This document shows, one piece after another, positions 53,000-63,115 of a stretch of 64,000 bases of DNA. The notes below the pieces were generated by a model, which made no database searches, had not been told where the DNA came from, and saw nothing but the letters and a program-made list of their open reading frames with translations. A program made the translations under genes and the position numbers. Each line of letters starts with the position of its first letter. Positions within the stretch are counted from its first letter, which is position 1. Source of the DNA: Synechococcus sp. ATX 2A4. Lineage in GTDB: Bacteria > Cyanobacteriota > Cyanobacteriia > PCC-6307 > Cyanobiaceae. The stretch covers positions 62,001-126,000 of the forward strand of contig NZ_JAGQCV010000006.1 of NCBI RefSeq assembly GCF_024346375.1, in the 5' to 3' direction.

Positions 53000-53887
53000 T
53001 CAGCTGGCGAGGAGATCGCGCAGCAGCCAGAAGCCCTCGAACCGCTCCGAGCGCTCGTCGCTCTGGATCGCCAGGAACTGCAGCCCACCGGCTTCGTCCC
53101 GGGAGGCCACGAAGGCCTGCTGGGCGGCGTCGGCCTCGGCGGGATCCAGGCGGCCCAGCAGCCAGCTGTTCTCCAGACCCGCTTCCAGCACCAGGGCGCC
53201 GCCATCGAGACGCAGCCGCACCGGCTCAAGCCCGGCCACCCAGCCGGCGATCGCCAGGGCGCGGCGGGCGCTGAACACCCGGATGCCTGGTACGCCGGCC
53301 GTGTCGCTGAGCGGAGCGGGCAAGGGCACCAGACCATCGAAGCCCACGTCCCAGCCGCCGGCCTCGCGCAGGTCGGCCACGGTGAGGGAGGCCCAGCTCC
53401 AGCTGTCGCCGCGCACGGTTTCCGGCAGCAGCATGGCCGGGGCCTGGGGCGGCAGCGGGGTGGGCGCCAGCGGACCGGCCATGAAGCCCTCCTCCTTGGC
53501 ATACACCTGCTGTTCGCGCTCCTGCAGCCATTCGATCAGTGCGTAGCAGCGCCGGCTCGGCACTGTTTCAAGGCCGATGGCGGCGGCGGCCCGCTGCACC
53601 ATGGTGCGCATCGAGGCGCGCCAGCAGCGCAACCGACGCGGGGCTGCCAGGCCCTCGGCGGCGGCGGCGGCGAGGGCCTCGGCCAGTGCCTCCTGCAGCC
53701 AGATCGAATTCACGCTGGTGGCCGGACAGACCTTCACCCAGCGGAACGGCGAGCTCGTGCTCTCGAACGGCGGGGTGCTGCAGATCAGCAGCTCCCAGCG
53801 TTTCTTGCCATCGGCCTCGAGCACGGGCCTGGAGTAGTAGTCGAGTTCCCAGTCGGCGCTGGGTACTGCGGTGGCAGGACCGCTCAT
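53000..53887 (-). CDS. Tab2/Atab2-like RNA-binding protein (DUF1092)
   Basis: 295 residues, with WELDYYSRPVLEADGKKRWE, SIWLQEALAEAL, RRLRCWRASMRTMVQRAAAA and CYALIEWLQEREQQVYAKEE as in Chlamydomonas Tab2 and Arabidopsis Atab2, which help translate photosystem I (psaB) mRNA. The cyanobacterial role is less certain. It overlaps the S1-domain gene start/stop by four bases, so the two are likely translated together; both are RNA-related. Confidence 0.88.
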   Translation of the reverse strand: MSGPATAVPSADWELDYYSRPVLEADGKKRWELLICSTPPFESTSSPFRWVKVCPATSVNSIWLQEALAEALAAAAAEGLAAPRRLRCWRASMRTMVQRAAAAIGLETVPSRRCYALIEWLQEREQQVYAKEEGFMAGPLAPTPLPPQAPAMLLPETVRGDSWSWASLTVADLREAGGWDVGFDGLVPLPAPLSDTAGVPGIRVFSARRALAIAGWVAGLEPVRLRLDGGALVLEAGLENSWLLGRLDPAEADAAQQAFVASRDEAGGLQFLAIQSDERSERFEGFWLLRDLLAS

Positions 53888-55179
53888 TCCGGCGCCTGCT
53901 CCTTCTGCCGCAGTGTGAGGCGGGCCCGGTTGGCCCGCTCGCCCGCTTGCAGCAGCACCTGCTCCTTGTTGATCAGCAGCTCACCGGGCTGGTTCTCCAG
54001 CAGGGCGGTGTTGAGGGCAATGCGGCCGCGGCCCGGGTCCACGGAGGTGACGATCGCCTGGACCCGGTCGCCCTGGTCGAACACCTCGCGCAGCTCCCGC
54101 AGAGCACCGCCGGTGATGCACGACTGGTGCAGCAGGCCGCTCACCCCACCGAGATCCACGAACAAGCCGTAAGGCTTGACGGCCACCACCTGACCTTCCA
54201 CCAGTTGCCCCACCTCGATTTCGGAGAAACGGGCCGCCGTGGCGGCGCGCTTCTCGGAGAGCACCAGCTTGCGGTTGTCCGCACTCACCTCCAGGAAGGC
54301 GGCGCCGAGGGTCTTGCCCACCAGCTGCTCATGATTTTCGCCGTCCTGAAGCTGGGAGCGGGGGATGAAGGCCCGCAGGCCCTCGAGGTCGCAGGTGACA
54401 CCGCCTCGGTTGAACCCGGTCACCTTGACCTGCACGACCTTGCCCTCCTTCTCCATCTGACGCACCTTTTCCCAGCTCTGGCGCAGAGCGAGGGCGCGGG
54501 CGCTGATCGTGACCATGCCATCGGCGTTCTGCTCGCGGGTGACAAGCACCTCCACCGCCAGCCCTTTTGGGAAGCGCTCCTTGATGTTGGTGATCACACC
54601 GAGGCCGCACTCGCTTTTGGGCATGAAGCCCGGCGCCTTGCCGCCGATGTCCACGTACACCCCATCGCTTTCAACGCCGATCACCACCCCGGGCACCACC
54701 TCGCCGGAGACGCCCACCGGCTCGTTTTCTTCGAGCGCGGCGAGGAAGGCTTCTTCGTCGAAATCGAAATCGTCCACCTGACGGGCCGGCGCCGCCGCTT
54801 GGCCGGGCGCGGCGGCGGCGGCTGGAGATGGGTTGCGCGCCGCCTTGCGGCCGGTTTCCGGGGCGGGCCCCAGCAGATCGGCCATGGTCAGCCCTTCGAG
54901 GCTGGCGGTCTCGAAGCGGTCCTCGTCGGAGCTGGCGGCGGTTTCGCGGGCCTGGGGCACCGGCCGCACGGCCACGGGAGCGGCCAGTGGCGTGGGCGCG
55001 TCAGCGGCGACCGGCGCACTGCTGTCGGCCACCGGTTCGTCGTCCTTGCGGCTGATGTGCAAGACCTGTGGGGGCTTGCGCACCGGAGCACCTGCGGGCT
55101 GCCGCGGCGGCGTCGGGGCCACGGGACGCCGGCTTCCTTCCTGGGGCTGTCGCGGCTGCTGATTGCCGGAGCCGGCCAT
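53884..55179 (-). CDS. S1-domain protein, ribosomal protein S1-like (Rps1b type)
   Basis: 431 residues. About 150 Pro/Ala-rich residues that look disordered, with an acidic patch (VDDFDFDEEAFLAALEENEP), precede three S1 OB-folds: GVVIGVESDGVYVDIGGKAP, KVTGFNRGGVTCDLEGLRAF and GQVVAVKPYGLFVDLGGVSG. Cyanobacteria have a shorter S1 paralogue besides RpsA, and this matches that size. Its exact mRNA role is uncertain. ATG at 55177-55179. It stands in a likely three-gene unit with tab2 and the laccase-domain gene. Confidence 0.85.
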   Translation of the reverse strand: MAGSGNQQPRQPQEGSRRPVAPTPPRQPAGAPVRKPPQVLHISRKDDEPVADSSAPVAADAPTPLAAPVAVRPVPQARETAASSDEDRFETASLEGLTMADLLGPAPETGRKAARNPSPAAAAAPGQAAAPARQVDDFDFDEEAFLAALEENEPVGVSGEVVPGVVIGVESDGVYVDIGGKAPGFMPKSECGLGVITNIKERFPKGLAVEVLVTREQNADGMVTISARALALRQSWEKVRQMEKEGKVVQVKVTGFNRGGVTCDLEGLRAFIPRSQLQDGENHEQLVGKTLGAAFLEVSADNRKLVLSEKRAATAARFSEIEVGQLVEGQVVAVKPYGLFVDLGGVSGLLHQSCITGGALRELREVFDQGDRVQAIVTSVDPGRGRIALNTALLENQPGELLINKEQVLLQAGERANRARLTLRQKEQAPE

Positions 55180-55240
55180 GGTCCAAGGGAGCAGACAGTT
55201 GCCCACTGTAAGGATCAGGGCCGAACGCAAGGCCTGGGTG

Positions 55241-56038
55241 ATGGAGCGAGCGCTGGAACGGCTCAGCTGGCCTGAGGTGCGCGCGGCGGCGTGCCGTCCG
55301 GGCAGCACCGTGCTCTGGCCGTTGGGCGCCATTGAGCAGCACGGCCCCCATCTGCCGCTGGGCACCGATGCCCTGTTCGCCGACCGGGTGGCCGATGCCG
55401 TTCTTGCCGGCCTGGCGGACGACCTGCCGATCTGGCGGCTACCGGTGTCCTGGTTCGGTTTCTCGCCCGAACACACTGCCTTTCCCGGCACCTTCAGCCT
55501 GCCGGCTGAGCTGGTGATCGCCCAGGTGATGGCGATCGGCGCCCAGCTGGCGGCTGCCGGCTTTCAGCGTCTCGTGCTCTTCAACGCCCACGGCGGCCAG
55601 ATCGCCCTGCTGCAGGTGGCCGCCCGCCAACTGCGCGCCGCCCATCCGGCGCTGGCGGTGCTGCCCTGTTTTCTCTGGAGCGGACCGGAAGGAATCGGCG
55701 CCCTTCTGCCAGAGCCCGAGCGGAGCGATGGCCTGCATGCCGGCCTGGCCGAAACCAGCTTGATGCTGCATCTGCAACCGGAATGGGTGGGGCCAGAGCG
55801 CCCCTGCGACGGCCAACTGCAGCCGCCACCTCCCAGCGGCTGGAGCCTGGAGGGGGCCGTGCCGAATGCCTGGCTCACGGCGGATCTATCAGCCACGGGG
55901 GTGGTGGGCGATGCCCGCGGCGCCAGTGCCGCCCTTGGCGAGCAACTGTTCGAGCGACTGGTGGCGGGTTGGCGTCAGCGGCTGGACGCGCTGCTCGCCA
56001 GCCCGTGGCCGCCGCGTGGGCGCCTGCGTAGCGATTGA
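55241..56038 (+). CDS. Creatininase family amidohydrolase
   Basis: 265 residues. The metal-binding start [20 protein letters not shown], with Glu, His and Asp ligands, [20 protein letters not shown] and [20 protein letters not shown] are family blocks; [13 protein letters not shown] carries the next Glu. Members also include formamide hydrolases of cofactor synthesis (for example MftE or ArfB), so creatinine is not implied. ATG at 55241 is 61 bases from the divergent S1 gene. Confidence 0.87.
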   Translation: MERALERLSWPEVRAAACRPGSTVLWPLGAIEQHGPHLPLGTDALFADRVADAVLAGLADDLPIWRLPVSWFGFSPEHTAFPGTFSLPAELVIAQVMAIGAQLAAAGFQRLVLFNAHGGQIALLQVAARQLRAAHPALAVLPCFLWSGPEGIGALLPEPERSDGLHAGLAETSLMLHLQPEWVGPERPCDGQLQPPPPSGWSLEGAVPNAWLTADLSATGVVGDARGASAALGEQLFERLVAGWRQRLDALLASPWPPRGRLRSD

Positions 56039-56100
56039 ACGGCGGCAGACCAGCTTTGGCCGGCGGTGGTTACAGTCAAAGCCTTCACGATTTGTCCTCG

Positions 56101-56859
56101 ATGCCTGCGCTCGACACTCCGGCGATGAGCCTTGACATTCAGACGTCATCCCTTGGAGCTGGCGAGGTGGCCGGGGCCGATCTTGCCGGACTGCCGGACT
56201 TCACCACCGACCTCTACAAGGACGCTTACAGCCGCATCAACGCGATTGTGATCGAGGGTGAGCAGGAAGCTCACGACAACTACATGTCACTGGGAACCCT
56301 GCTTCCCGATGAGGCAGAAGAGCTGGCCCGCCTGGCGCGCATGGAGCTCAAGCACATGAAGGGCTTCCAGGCCTGTGCCCGCAATCTGAGCGTCACGGCA
56401 GACATGCCCTTCGCCAAGACCTTCTTCCTGCCGCTGCACGGCAACTTCCAGGCGGCCCTGGCCGAAGGCAAGGTGGTCACCTGCCTGCTGATTCAGGCCC
56501 TGCTGATTGAAGCCTTCGCGATCTCGGCTTATCACATCTACATTCCGGTCGCCGACCCGTTCGCTCGCAAGATCACCGAGGGTGTGGTGCGTGATGAATA
56601 CACCCACCTGAACTATGGCCAGGAATGGCTGAAAGCCAACCTCGAAGCTTCCCGCGCCGAGCTTGAGCAGGCCAACCGCGACAATCTCCCCCTCGTGCGC
56701 CGCATGCTGGAGCAGGTGGCGGGGGATGCCGCAGTGATCGGCATGGAGAAGGAAAGCCTGATCGAGGATTTCCTGATCGCTTACCAGGAAGCGCTTACCG
56801 AGATCGGCTTCTCCACCCGCGAGATTGCCCGCATGGCCGCTGCCGCCCTGATCGGTTGA
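56101..56859 (+). CDS. ado: Aldehyde deformylating oxygenase (alkane synthesis)
   Basis: Turns fatty aldehydes into alkanes and formate. The di-iron ligands are in place: Glu in [13 protein letters not shown], the pair in [12 protein letters not shown], Glu in [13 protein letters not shown] and the pair in [11 protein letters not shown]. 252 residues, with an N-terminus a little longer than usual ([15 protein letters not shown]). ATG at 56101 is preferred over an in-frame ATG 22 codons upstream. It is followed by the reductase that makes its substrate, 102 bases on. Confidence 0.97.
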   Translation: MPALDTPAMSLDIQTSSLGAGEVAGADLAGLPDFTTDLYKDAYSRINAIVIEGEQEAHDNYMSLGTLLPDEAEELARLARMELKHMKGFQACARNLSVTADMPFAKTFFLPLHGNFQAALAEGKVVTCLLIQALLIEAFAISAYHIYIPVADPFARKITEGVVRDEYTHLNYGQEWLKANLEASRAELEQANRDNLPLVRRMLEQVAGDAAVIGMEKESLIEDFLIAYQEALTEIGFSTREIARMAAAALIG

Positions 56860-56961
56860 TTCGAGGGGGCTGTGCCTGCCGAGGTTCGCAACCGCCGATG
56901 TAGCGTGCGCAACCCTGTGGCCTCCGCCACCTTCCCCTCAGCCTGAGGGTACGCATCTCCC

Positions 56962-58014
56962 ATGTTCGGTCTGATCGGTCACTCCAGCAGCTTTGAAGAG
57001 GCACGTCGCAAGGCAGGAGCTCTCGGCTACGAAGAGTTCGCTGCCGGCGATCTGGATGTGTGGTGCAGCGCACCGCCTCAGCTGCTGGAAACGGTCAGTG
57101 TCACCAGCCTCACGGGCAAAACCATCGAAGGCGTTTACATCGACTCCTGCTTCGTGCCGGAGATGTTGAGCCGCTTCAAAACGGCCACCCGTAAGGTCCA
57201 GAACGCCATGGAGCTTGCCCAGAAGAGCGGCATTGCGATCACCGCACTGGGGGGATTCACTTCAATTATCTTTGAAAACTTCGACCTCTCCAAGTTTCAG
57301 CAGATTCGTTCCACCACCCTGGAATGGGAGCGGTTCACCACCGGTAACACGCACACTGCTTGGGTGATCTGTCGCCAGGTGGAAACCAACGCTCCACTCC
57401 TCGGCATTGATCTCTCCTCTGCCAAGGTGGCGGTTGTGGGCGCCACCGGTGACATCGGCAGTGGGGTGTGCCGTTGGCTGAGCCAGCGCACCGGCGTGGG
57501 CGAGCTCCTGCTGGTGGCGCGCCAGCGGCAACGCCTGCTCGACCTCCAGAGCGAACTCGGCTGCGGCCGCATCCTTCCTCTTGAAGACGCCCTGGCCGAG
57601 GCCAATGTGGTGGTGTGGGTGGCCAGCCTTCCCCAGACGCTCACCATCGATCGCGAGCGGCTGCAGAAACCCTGCCTGATGATCGATGGCGGCTATCCCA
57701 AGAACCTCGACGCCAAGGCGGCGGGTGATGGGGTGCACGTGCTCAAGGGTGGGGTGGTGGAGTTCTTCACTGACATCGACTGGCAGATGATGGAAGTGGC
57801 CGAAATGGCCAATCCCAAGCGCCAGATGTTCGCTTGTTTCGCAGAGGCGATGTTGCTGGAATTCGAAGGCTGGCACACCAATTTCAGCTGGGGCCGCAAC
57901 AACATCACCGTTGAATCGATGGAACGGATCGGTAGCGCTTCCCTCCGCCACGGCTTCCAGCCGCTCGGCCTTGAGCCGGCGGTCCCGCAGCCGCTTGCCG
58001 CCGCCGTCGCCTGA
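56962..58014 (+). CDS. aar: Long-chain acyl-ACP reductase (alkane synthesis)
   Basis: Reduces acyl-ACP to fatty aldehyde with [25 protein letters not shown] is the family start, [20 protein letters not shown] surrounds a conserved Cys, and [20 protein letters not shown] is the Rossmann cofactor motif. [20 protein letters not shown] near the end carries another conserved Cys. 350 residues. It is downstream of ado as in most cyanobacteria, and accA follows, linking acyl supply and use. Confidence 0.97.
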   Translation: MFGLIGHSSSFEEARRKAGALGYEEFAAGDLDVWCSAPPQLLETVSVTSLTGKTIEGVYIDSCFVPEMLSRFKTATRKVQNAMELAQKSGIAITALGGFTSIIFENFDLSKFQQIRSTTLEWERFTTGNTHTAWVICRQVETNAPLLGIDLSSAKVAVVGATGDIGSGVCRWLSQRTGVGELLLVARQRQRLLDLQSELGCGRILPLEDALAEANVVVWVASLPQTLTIDRERLQKPCLMIDGGYPKNLDAKAAGDGVHVLKGGVVEFFTDIDWQMMEVAEMANPKRQMFACFAEAMLLEFEGWHTNFSWGRNNITVESMERIGSASLRHGFQPLGLEPAVPQPLAAAVA

Positions 58015-58049
58015 GCCTTCCGGCTCGCTCCCCCGCCTTTTCCCTTCCC

Positions 58050-59039
58050 ATGGCCCGACGCCCCCTGCTTGATTTCGAGAAGCCGCTCGTGGAGCTTGAG
58101 GAGCAGATCGAGCAGATCCGGCAGCTGGCGAAGGATTCCGAGGTGGATGTCAGCCAGCAACTGCTGCAGTTGGAAACCCTTGCCGCCCGCCGTCGGGAGG
58201 ACATCTTCAGCGCCTTGACCCCCGCTCAGAAGATCCAGGTGGCCCGCCACCCCCAGCGCCCCAGCACCTTGGATTACATCCAGGTGATCACGGATGAATG
58301 GCTGGAGCTCCATGGCGATCGCCGTGGCTCCGATGACCAGGCCTTGGTGGGCGGTGTGGGCCGCATCGGCGAACAGCCTGTCGTGTTGATCGGCCACCAG
58401 AAAGGCCGGGACACCAAGGAGAACGTGGCCCGGAACTTCGGCATGGCTTCCCCGGGGGGCTACCGCAAGGCGATGCGGCTGATGGAGCACGCCGATCGCT
58501 TCCGGCTGCCGATTCTCACCTTCATCGACACTCCAGGCGCCTATGCGGGGGTGCTGGCCGAGGAGCTTGGCCAGGGGGAGGCGATCGCCGTGAACCTGCG
58601 CGAGATGTTCCGCCTACGGGTGCCGGTGATCGCCACCGTGATCGGTGAGGGTGGCTCCGGTGGCGCGCTGGGCATTGGTGTGGCCGATCGGCTGATGATG
58701 TTTGAGCACAGTGTGTACACCGTGGCCAGCCCCGAAGCCTGCGCGTCGATCCTCTGGCGTGATGCGGCCAAAGCCCCGGTTGCCGCCACCGCCTTGAAGA
58801 TCACGGCCGCAGACCTGCTGCAACTCGGGCTGATCGATGTTGTGCTGAGTGAGCCCTCAGGCGGCAACCATTGGGGGCCTCTACAGGCCGCGGAAACGCT
58901 CAGGGGCGCCCTGATCGAGCAGTTGACCGTGCTTGGGCAGCTCAGCGAGGCGGCGCTCCTGCAGCAGCGCTACGACAAATTCCGCCGCATGGGCCGCGTG
59001 CTCGGAGCGGGCACCACGGATTCCGCCGTGGGTTCTTAA
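58050..59039 (+). CDS. accA: Acetyl-CoA carboxylase carboxyltransferase, alpha subunit
   Basis: Alpha half of the carboxyltransferase that makes malonyl-CoA, the first step of fatty acid synthesis. [60 protein letters not shown] and [20 protein letters not shown] are family blocks. 329 residues. It starts 35 bases after aar and probably shares its transcript, with the SDR gene following. Confidence 0.97.
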   Translation: MARRPLLDFEKPLVELEEQIEQIRQLAKDSEVDVSQQLLQLETLAARRREDIFSALTPAQKIQVARHPQRPSTLDYIQVITDEWLELHGDRRGSDDQALVGGVGRIGEQPVVLIGHQKGRDTKENVARNFGMASPGGYRKAMRLMEHADRFRLPILTFIDTPGAYAGVLAEELGQGEAIAVNLREMFRLRVPVIATVIGEGGSGGALGIGVADRLMMFEHSVYTVASPEACASILWRDAAKAPVAATALKITAADLLQLGLIDVVLSEPSGGNHWGPLQAAETLRGALIEQLTVLGQLSEAALLQQRYDKFRRMGRVLGAGTTDSAVGS

Positions 59040-59063
59040 GGTTTTGGCTGGAGCGGTTTTGGT

Positions 59064-59774
59064 TTGCCGTCGGTTTTGATCACAGGTGCATCAAGGGGCA
59101 TCGGAGCTGCTGCCGCTCGCTGCTTTGTTGCTGCCGGATGGGATCTGCTACTGGTGGCACGCACCCTTCAGGATCTGGAAGCCTTGGCGGAGCCCCTGCG
59201 CCAAGGCGGAAGGCAGGTGGGGATCGCCACCGCTGATTTCTCCGATCCAGGCGCCATTGCGCCGGCCGTGGCCGCGTTGCTGAAGGGCAGTCCGGCGCCG
59301 AACGTGCTGATCAACAACGCCGGTGCGGCTTACACCGGTGAACTCTCCACCATGAGCCTGGAGCACTGGCAATGGCTGTTGCAATTGAATCTCACCAGCG
59401 TGTTCCAGGTCTGTCAGTCGGTGCTTCCCGCCATGCGGCAGATCGGTGGGGGCCAGATCATCAACGTGAGCAGCCACGCAGCCCGCCGCGCCTTCCCTGA
59501 GTGGGGCGCCTATTGCGCCACCAAGGCCGCGCTTGAATCCTTCAGCCGCTGCCTGGCCGAAGAGGAACGTCGCCATGGCATCAGGGTGAGCACGCTCACC
59601 CTCGGTGCCGTGGATACCCCCCTGTGGGGTACGGAAACCGTCCACGCTTCCTTCGATCGGCGTGCCATGCTTTCAGCAGATCAGGCCGCTGAAGCTCTGC
59701 TGTATCTGGCCCAGCAGCCTCCGTCTCAACTGGTGGAGGATCTCACCCTGATGCCCGCAACCGGTGTTCTCTGA
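59064..59774 (+). CDS. Short-chain dehydrogenase/reductase
   Basis: 236 residues, starting at TTG 59064 with MPSVLITGASRGIGAAAARC, the classical NAD(P) motif TGxxxGIG. NNAG is present in VLINNAGAAYTG, and the catalytic set is in HAARRAFPEWGAYCATKAAL: Ser upstream in INVSSHAARRA, then Tyr-x3-Lys as YCATK. Classical SDR. The position after accA hints at lipid metabolism, but substrate is unknown. Confidence 0.9.
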   Translation: MPSVLITGASRGIGAAAARCFVAAGWDLLLVARTLQDLEALAEPLRQGGRQVGIATADFSDPGAIAPAVAALLKGSPAPNVLINNAGAAYTGELSTMSLEHWQWLLQLNLTSVFQVCQSVLPAMRQIGGGQIINVSSHAARRAFPEWGAYCATKAALESFSRCLAEEERRHGIRVSTLTLGAVDTPLWGTETVHASFDRRAMLSADQAAEALLYLAQQPPSQLVEDLTLMPATGVL

Positions 59775-59781
59775 GTCATCC

Positions 59782-60525
59782 ATGACCTCCACAATTTCCC
59801 CCACTCCGCTGGATCGTGCCCCTACGCCTGAGGTGGGTCCAGCCCCCGTCAGCCTGCGCATTCGTGAGCGCCTGCAGCATGCCGGGGTCTCCTTCTTCGC
59901 CAATGACAACCTGGCTGATCATCTCCACGAAGGTGAGCTCGAACAGCTCGAGATCGAGGTGGCAGGGAAAGTGCGCGACATGCTGCGCAGCCTTGTGATC
60001 GATATCGACAACGACCACAACACCGAGGAAACGGCAGAGCGGGTCGCCCGCATGTATCTGCATGAGGTGTTCAAAGGTCGCTATCACAAGCAGCCCAAGA
60101 TCGCCAGTTTCCCCAATGTCAAAAAACTCGACGAAATCTATACCGTCGGCCCGATTTCGGTGCGTTCGGCCTGCTCCCACCATCTGGTGCCCATTCTCGG
60201 CAGCTGCTGGATTGGCATCAAACCCGGAGATCGGGTGATCGGCCTTTCCAAATTCGCCCGTGTGGCCGATTGGGTATTCTCTCGCCCCCACATCCAGGAG
60301 GAGGCCGTGATGATCCTGGCCGACGAGATCGAACGTCTCTGCCGTCCCCAGGGCCTGGCCATCCTTGTGAAGGCGCAGCACTACTGCATGAAGTGGCGCG
60401 GCGTGAAAGAACCCCAGACCACCATGGTGAATTCCGTGGTGCGTGGCGATTTCCGCCACGACCCCAGCTTGAAGCAGGAATTCTTTGAGCTGGTGAGACA
60501 GCAGGAATCGATGTTCAGCAGCTAG
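59782..60525 (+). CDS. folE: GTP cyclohydrolase I
   Basis: First step of folate/tetrahydropterin synthesis: GTP to dihydroneopterin triphosphate. NTEETAERVARMYLHEVFKG, TVGPISVRSACSHHLVPILG (Cys and His of the zinc/catalytic site) and LVKAQHYCMKWRGVKEPQTT (second Cys) are in place. 247 residues with about 40 at the N-terminus specific to cyanobacteria. It begins seven bases after the SDR stop, so it probably ends this operon. A GC-rich hairpin follows. Confidence 0.97.
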   Translation: MTSTISPTPLDRAPTPEVGPAPVSLRIRERLQHAGVSFFANDNLADHLHEGELEQLEIEVAGKVRDMLRSLVIDIDNDHNTEETAERVARMYLHEVFKGRYHKQPKIASFPNVKKLDEIYTVGPISVRSACSHHLVPILGSCWIGIKPGDRVIGLSKFARVADWVFSRPHIQEEAVMILADEIERLCRPQGLAILVKAQHYCMKWRGVKEPQTTMVNSVVRGDFRHDPSLKQEFFELVRQQESMFSS

Positions 60526-60545
60526 GCCCGGAAGCGCTCCCGGGC
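60526..60545 (+). terminator. Hairpin after folE
   Basis: GCCCGG and CCGGGC flank an eight-base loop, directly after the folE stop and before the converging gene at 60557. No T tract. Confidence 0.5.
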
Positions 60546-60556
60546 GAGCCTTGAAC

Positions 60557-61066
60557 TCATTGACCCAAAGGGCCAAGAGGTGGAGAAGCCACCCGCTTCA
60601 CCTGGCCATTCTCCGTGGTCACAGCCACCACCATCAGCAGGCTGCCGGTGTCGGCTGGCTTGATGGTGTAGGCCCCTCCCTGCGCTCCGGGAACCAGGAT
60701 CCAGGCGCTCTCCCCCGGCCGCCTCACGTACCAGTGAAATTCCGGCGTGCTGAGGGTGGCCAGGGTGTTGGCGATCAGTTGGGCGGTGAGCACGGAGCCG
60801 ATGGCGGTTTCCCCCTGCAGCAACAGTTGGCTCAGCCCTGTGATCTGCTGATCCACGGCACCTTCAAGGGCGGTGTCGGCGCTGATCTGTCCTTGCAGGA
60901 TGCGGATCTGCTGTTCGGGCGTCGTGGTCAGCCCCGGCACGCACTGCAGGTCGGCGCCGACCAGCCGGCAACCAGCGATCATGCCCTGCGCCACGGCCGC
61001 CTGCCCCCCGGCCAGGGCCGTCAGCAGCAGCAGTGGGGCCAGCGAAAAAGGTTGGAGGGATCTCAA
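60557..61066 (-). CDS. Secreted protein, unknown
   Basis: 169 residues with a signal peptide (MRSLQPFSLAPLLLLTALAG, cut near AVAQG). Mature part: MIAGCRLVGADLQCVPGLTT with two Cys, a helical middle (LQGQISADTALEGAVDQQIT), and a beta-like end FHWYVRRPGESAWILVPGAQ. No family recognised. Probably periplasmic. It converges with folE. Confidence 0.75.
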   Translation of the reverse strand: MRSLQPFSLAPLLLLTALAGGQAAVAQGMIAGCRLVGADLQCVPGLTTTPEQQIRILQGQISADTALEGAVDQQITGLSQLLLQGETAIGSVLTAQLIANTLATLSTPEFHWYVRRPGESAWILVPGAQGGAYTIKPADTGSLLMVVAVTTENGQVKRVASPPLGPLGQ

Positions 61067-61123
61067 GGGAAAGGGGAATGGCTACCCCGCGATGCTCGCC
61101 CGTTTTGACGCCAGCTGCCAGCA

Positions 61124-61789
61124 TCAGCCGCCGCTGGCTGCGCCACCGCTCCCCTTCACGGCCTTCACCAGAGCTGCCACCCGGGCCAGATCCTTGTCCC
61201 CCGGAGCGATTTCCACGCCACTTGAAGCATCGATGCCGTCGGGGTGAAGCCGCTTCAAAACCTCGCTGACGTTGTCTGGACCCAGGCCTCCCGCCAACCA
61301 CCAGGGGCAGGCTGGGGCGAACCCTTCCAGCCAGTCGATCGGCAGGCGCCTGCCGCTGCCGCCCAGTTGATCCGGCGCCCAGGCATCGAGCAGCAGGGCT
61401 GCCACCACCTCTTGGTAGGCCTCGGCCCGCTGTAGATCTTCAGGGCTGCGGATCCGCAGGGCCTTCCAGACCGGGCATCCCAGCGATTCACTGAGCCTGC
61501 GGCAGCGCTCGGGCGTCTCGTTGCCATGCAGCTGAAGCAGCTGATGCCCCCCCGCCAGTGGATCGAGCTGGGCCTCAAGTGCATCTTCGGGATCGGCCAC
61601 CACCAACACCCCTAAACAAGCGGGGTTCGCCTGGCGGGCGGCACCGAAGACTGCGGCGCGTTGTTGGGGCTCCAGCCAACGCGGTGATCCCGGCACCGCG
61701 ATCACACCGATGGCCTCCACCCCCAGGGCCGCCACGGCGTGGGCCTGCACCGGGCTGCGCAGCCCGCAGATCTTGAGAAAGGGGGTCAT
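61124..61789 (-). CDS. trpF: Phosphoribosylanthranilate isomerase
   Basis: Third step from anthranilate in tryptophan synthesis. MTPFLKICGLRSPVQAHAVA carries the general-base Cys (ICG); QLHGNETPERC and LLLDAWAPDQLGGSGRRLPI the catalytic Asp, and WWLAGGLGPDNVSEVL with IDASSGVE the phosphate-binding end of the TIM barrel. 221 residues. ATG at 61787-61789. It is divergent from the M50 protease gene. Confidence 0.96.
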   Translation of the reverse strand: MTPFLKICGLRSPVQAHAVAALGVEAIGVIAVPGSPRWLEPQQRAAVFGAARQANPACLGVLVVADPEDALEAQLDPLAGGHQLLQLHGNETPERCRRLSESLGCPVWKALRIRSPEDLQRAEAYQEVVAALLLDAWAPDQLGGSGRRLPIDWLEGFAPACPWWLAGGLGPDNVSEVLKRLHPDGIDASSGVEIAPGDKDLARVAALVKAVKGSGGAASGG

Positions 61790-61870
61790 CGCGGCCTGCC
61801 CATGCGCCAGGTTTCTAGGATCAGGCTTCGACGGCCTTGGGGCATCCCTGGGGCACCACTGGATAGCGGC

Positions 61871-63115
61871 GTGGGCGAGGGTTGGATGTTGTTCAAGATC
61901 CGCGGCATCCCGCTGCGGATCCATCCCAGTTGGTTCATTGTGCTGGGCTTGGCCACGGCGGGCTTCCAGCAACAGTATTCAGTGTCCCTGCTGGGGCGCG
62001 CCTCCCCAGTGGCGTTGTGGCTGCTGGCCTGCACCACGGCCGTGCTGCTGTTCGTGTCGGTGCTGCTCCACGAACTGGGGCATTCGTTGGTGGCAATCGC
62101 CCACGGCGTCAAGGTGCGCAGCATCACCCTGTTCCTGCTCGGTGGGGTGGCCACGGTGGAGCGGGAATGCAGCACCGCGATCGGTGCACTCCAGGTGGCG
62201 GCCGCTGGACCGATCGTGAGCCTGATCCTGGCGGGGCTGCTGCTGGCGGGTGCCCATCCGGCGGCCCATCTCTCGCCCCTGCTGGGCGAGATGGTCACCC
62301 AGCTCGGGGTGCTCAATCTGGTTCTGGCGCTGTTCAACCTGCTGCCCGGGCTGCCGCTTGACGGCGGCCTGATCGTCAAGGCGCTGGTTTGGCAGTTCAC
62401 CGGCAGTCAGCGGCGTGGCATTCAGGTGGCGGCAGCGAGCGGCCGTTTCCTTTCCTTGATGGCGGTGGGCATGGGCACCCTGCTGGTGCTGCGCGGCGGT
62501 GGCTTCGGGGCGTTCTGGTTGATCCTGCTGGGCTGGTTTGGCCTGGGTGCCTCCCGCAACCAGCTGCAGTTGCTTTCTTTGCAGCAGGCCCTGCGCGACC
62601 TCAAGGTGAGCGAAGCGGCACGGCGCCGTTTTCGGGTGCTCGAATCCACCTGCTCGCTGCGAGACCTCAGCCAGCTGCGCCGCAATGAGGAGACCATCCA
62701 ACCGGCCGATTGGGTGCTCATCTGTGAACAGGGCCGTTGGCAGGGGGTGATCAGTGATGATCCGCTGCAGTCGCTGCCGGTTCAACGCTGGGACCGGGAA
62801 CGGGTTGGCGACCATCTTCAGCCCCTCTCCACCTTGCCCTCGATCCGTGAGGACGCTCCCCTGTGGCAGGCCGCCGTCCAGCTCGATGAACCTGGCGTCG
62901 ATCGGTTGCTGGTGCTGGGCGTGTCAGGCCTGCCAACCGGCACGATCGAGCGGCCTGAGCTCTCTGAAGTGGTGCTCAAACGCCTGGGCCTGCGCCTGCC
63001 GCCGGCGCTGCTCGAGGCAGCCCGGCGCCAGCGCACCTACCCGCTCGGCATGGCCATTGCTCAGGTGGCCCGTGGCATGGAGTTGGAAGCTGCCGGCGGC
63101 GAAGCGCCGCGCTGA
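61871..63115 (+). CDS. Site-2 protease (M50B), Rip3/SpoIVFB-like, with a regulatory C-terminal part
   Basis: 414 residues. Membrane zinc protease: HELGH within LLHELGHSLVAIAHG and the second site NLLPGLPLDGGLIVK are intact in a six-segment core. The C-terminal 150 residues (SLRDLSQLRRNEETIQPADW, LPSIREDAPLWQAAVQLDEP) look like a degenerate CBS pair. Such proteases release anti-sigma factors or clear signal peptides. The GTG at 61871 gives MGEGWMLFKIRGIPL and seems better; the ATG at 61886 is the alternative. Its end overlaps the lipoate-ligase-like gene by 55 bases. Confidence 0.9.
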   Translation: MGEGWMLFKIRGIPLRIHPSWFIVLGLATAGFQQQYSVSLLGRASPVALWLLACTTAVLLFVSVLLHELGHSLVAIAHGVKVRSITLFLLGGVATVERECSTAIGALQVAAAGPIVSLILAGLLLAGAHPAAHLSPLLGEMVTQLGVLNLVLALFNLLPGLPLDGGLIVKALVWQFTGSQRRGIQVAAASGRFLSLMAVGMGTLLVLRGGGFGAFWLILLGWFGLGASRNQLQLLSLQQALRDLKVSEAARRRFRVLESTCSLRDLSQLRRNEETIQPADWVLICEQGRWQGVISDDPLQSLPVQRWDRERVGDHLQPLSTLPSIREDAPLWQAAVQLDEPGVDRLLVLGVSGLPTGTIERPELSEVVLKRLGLRLPPALLEAARRQRTYPLGMAIAQVARGMELEAAGGEAPR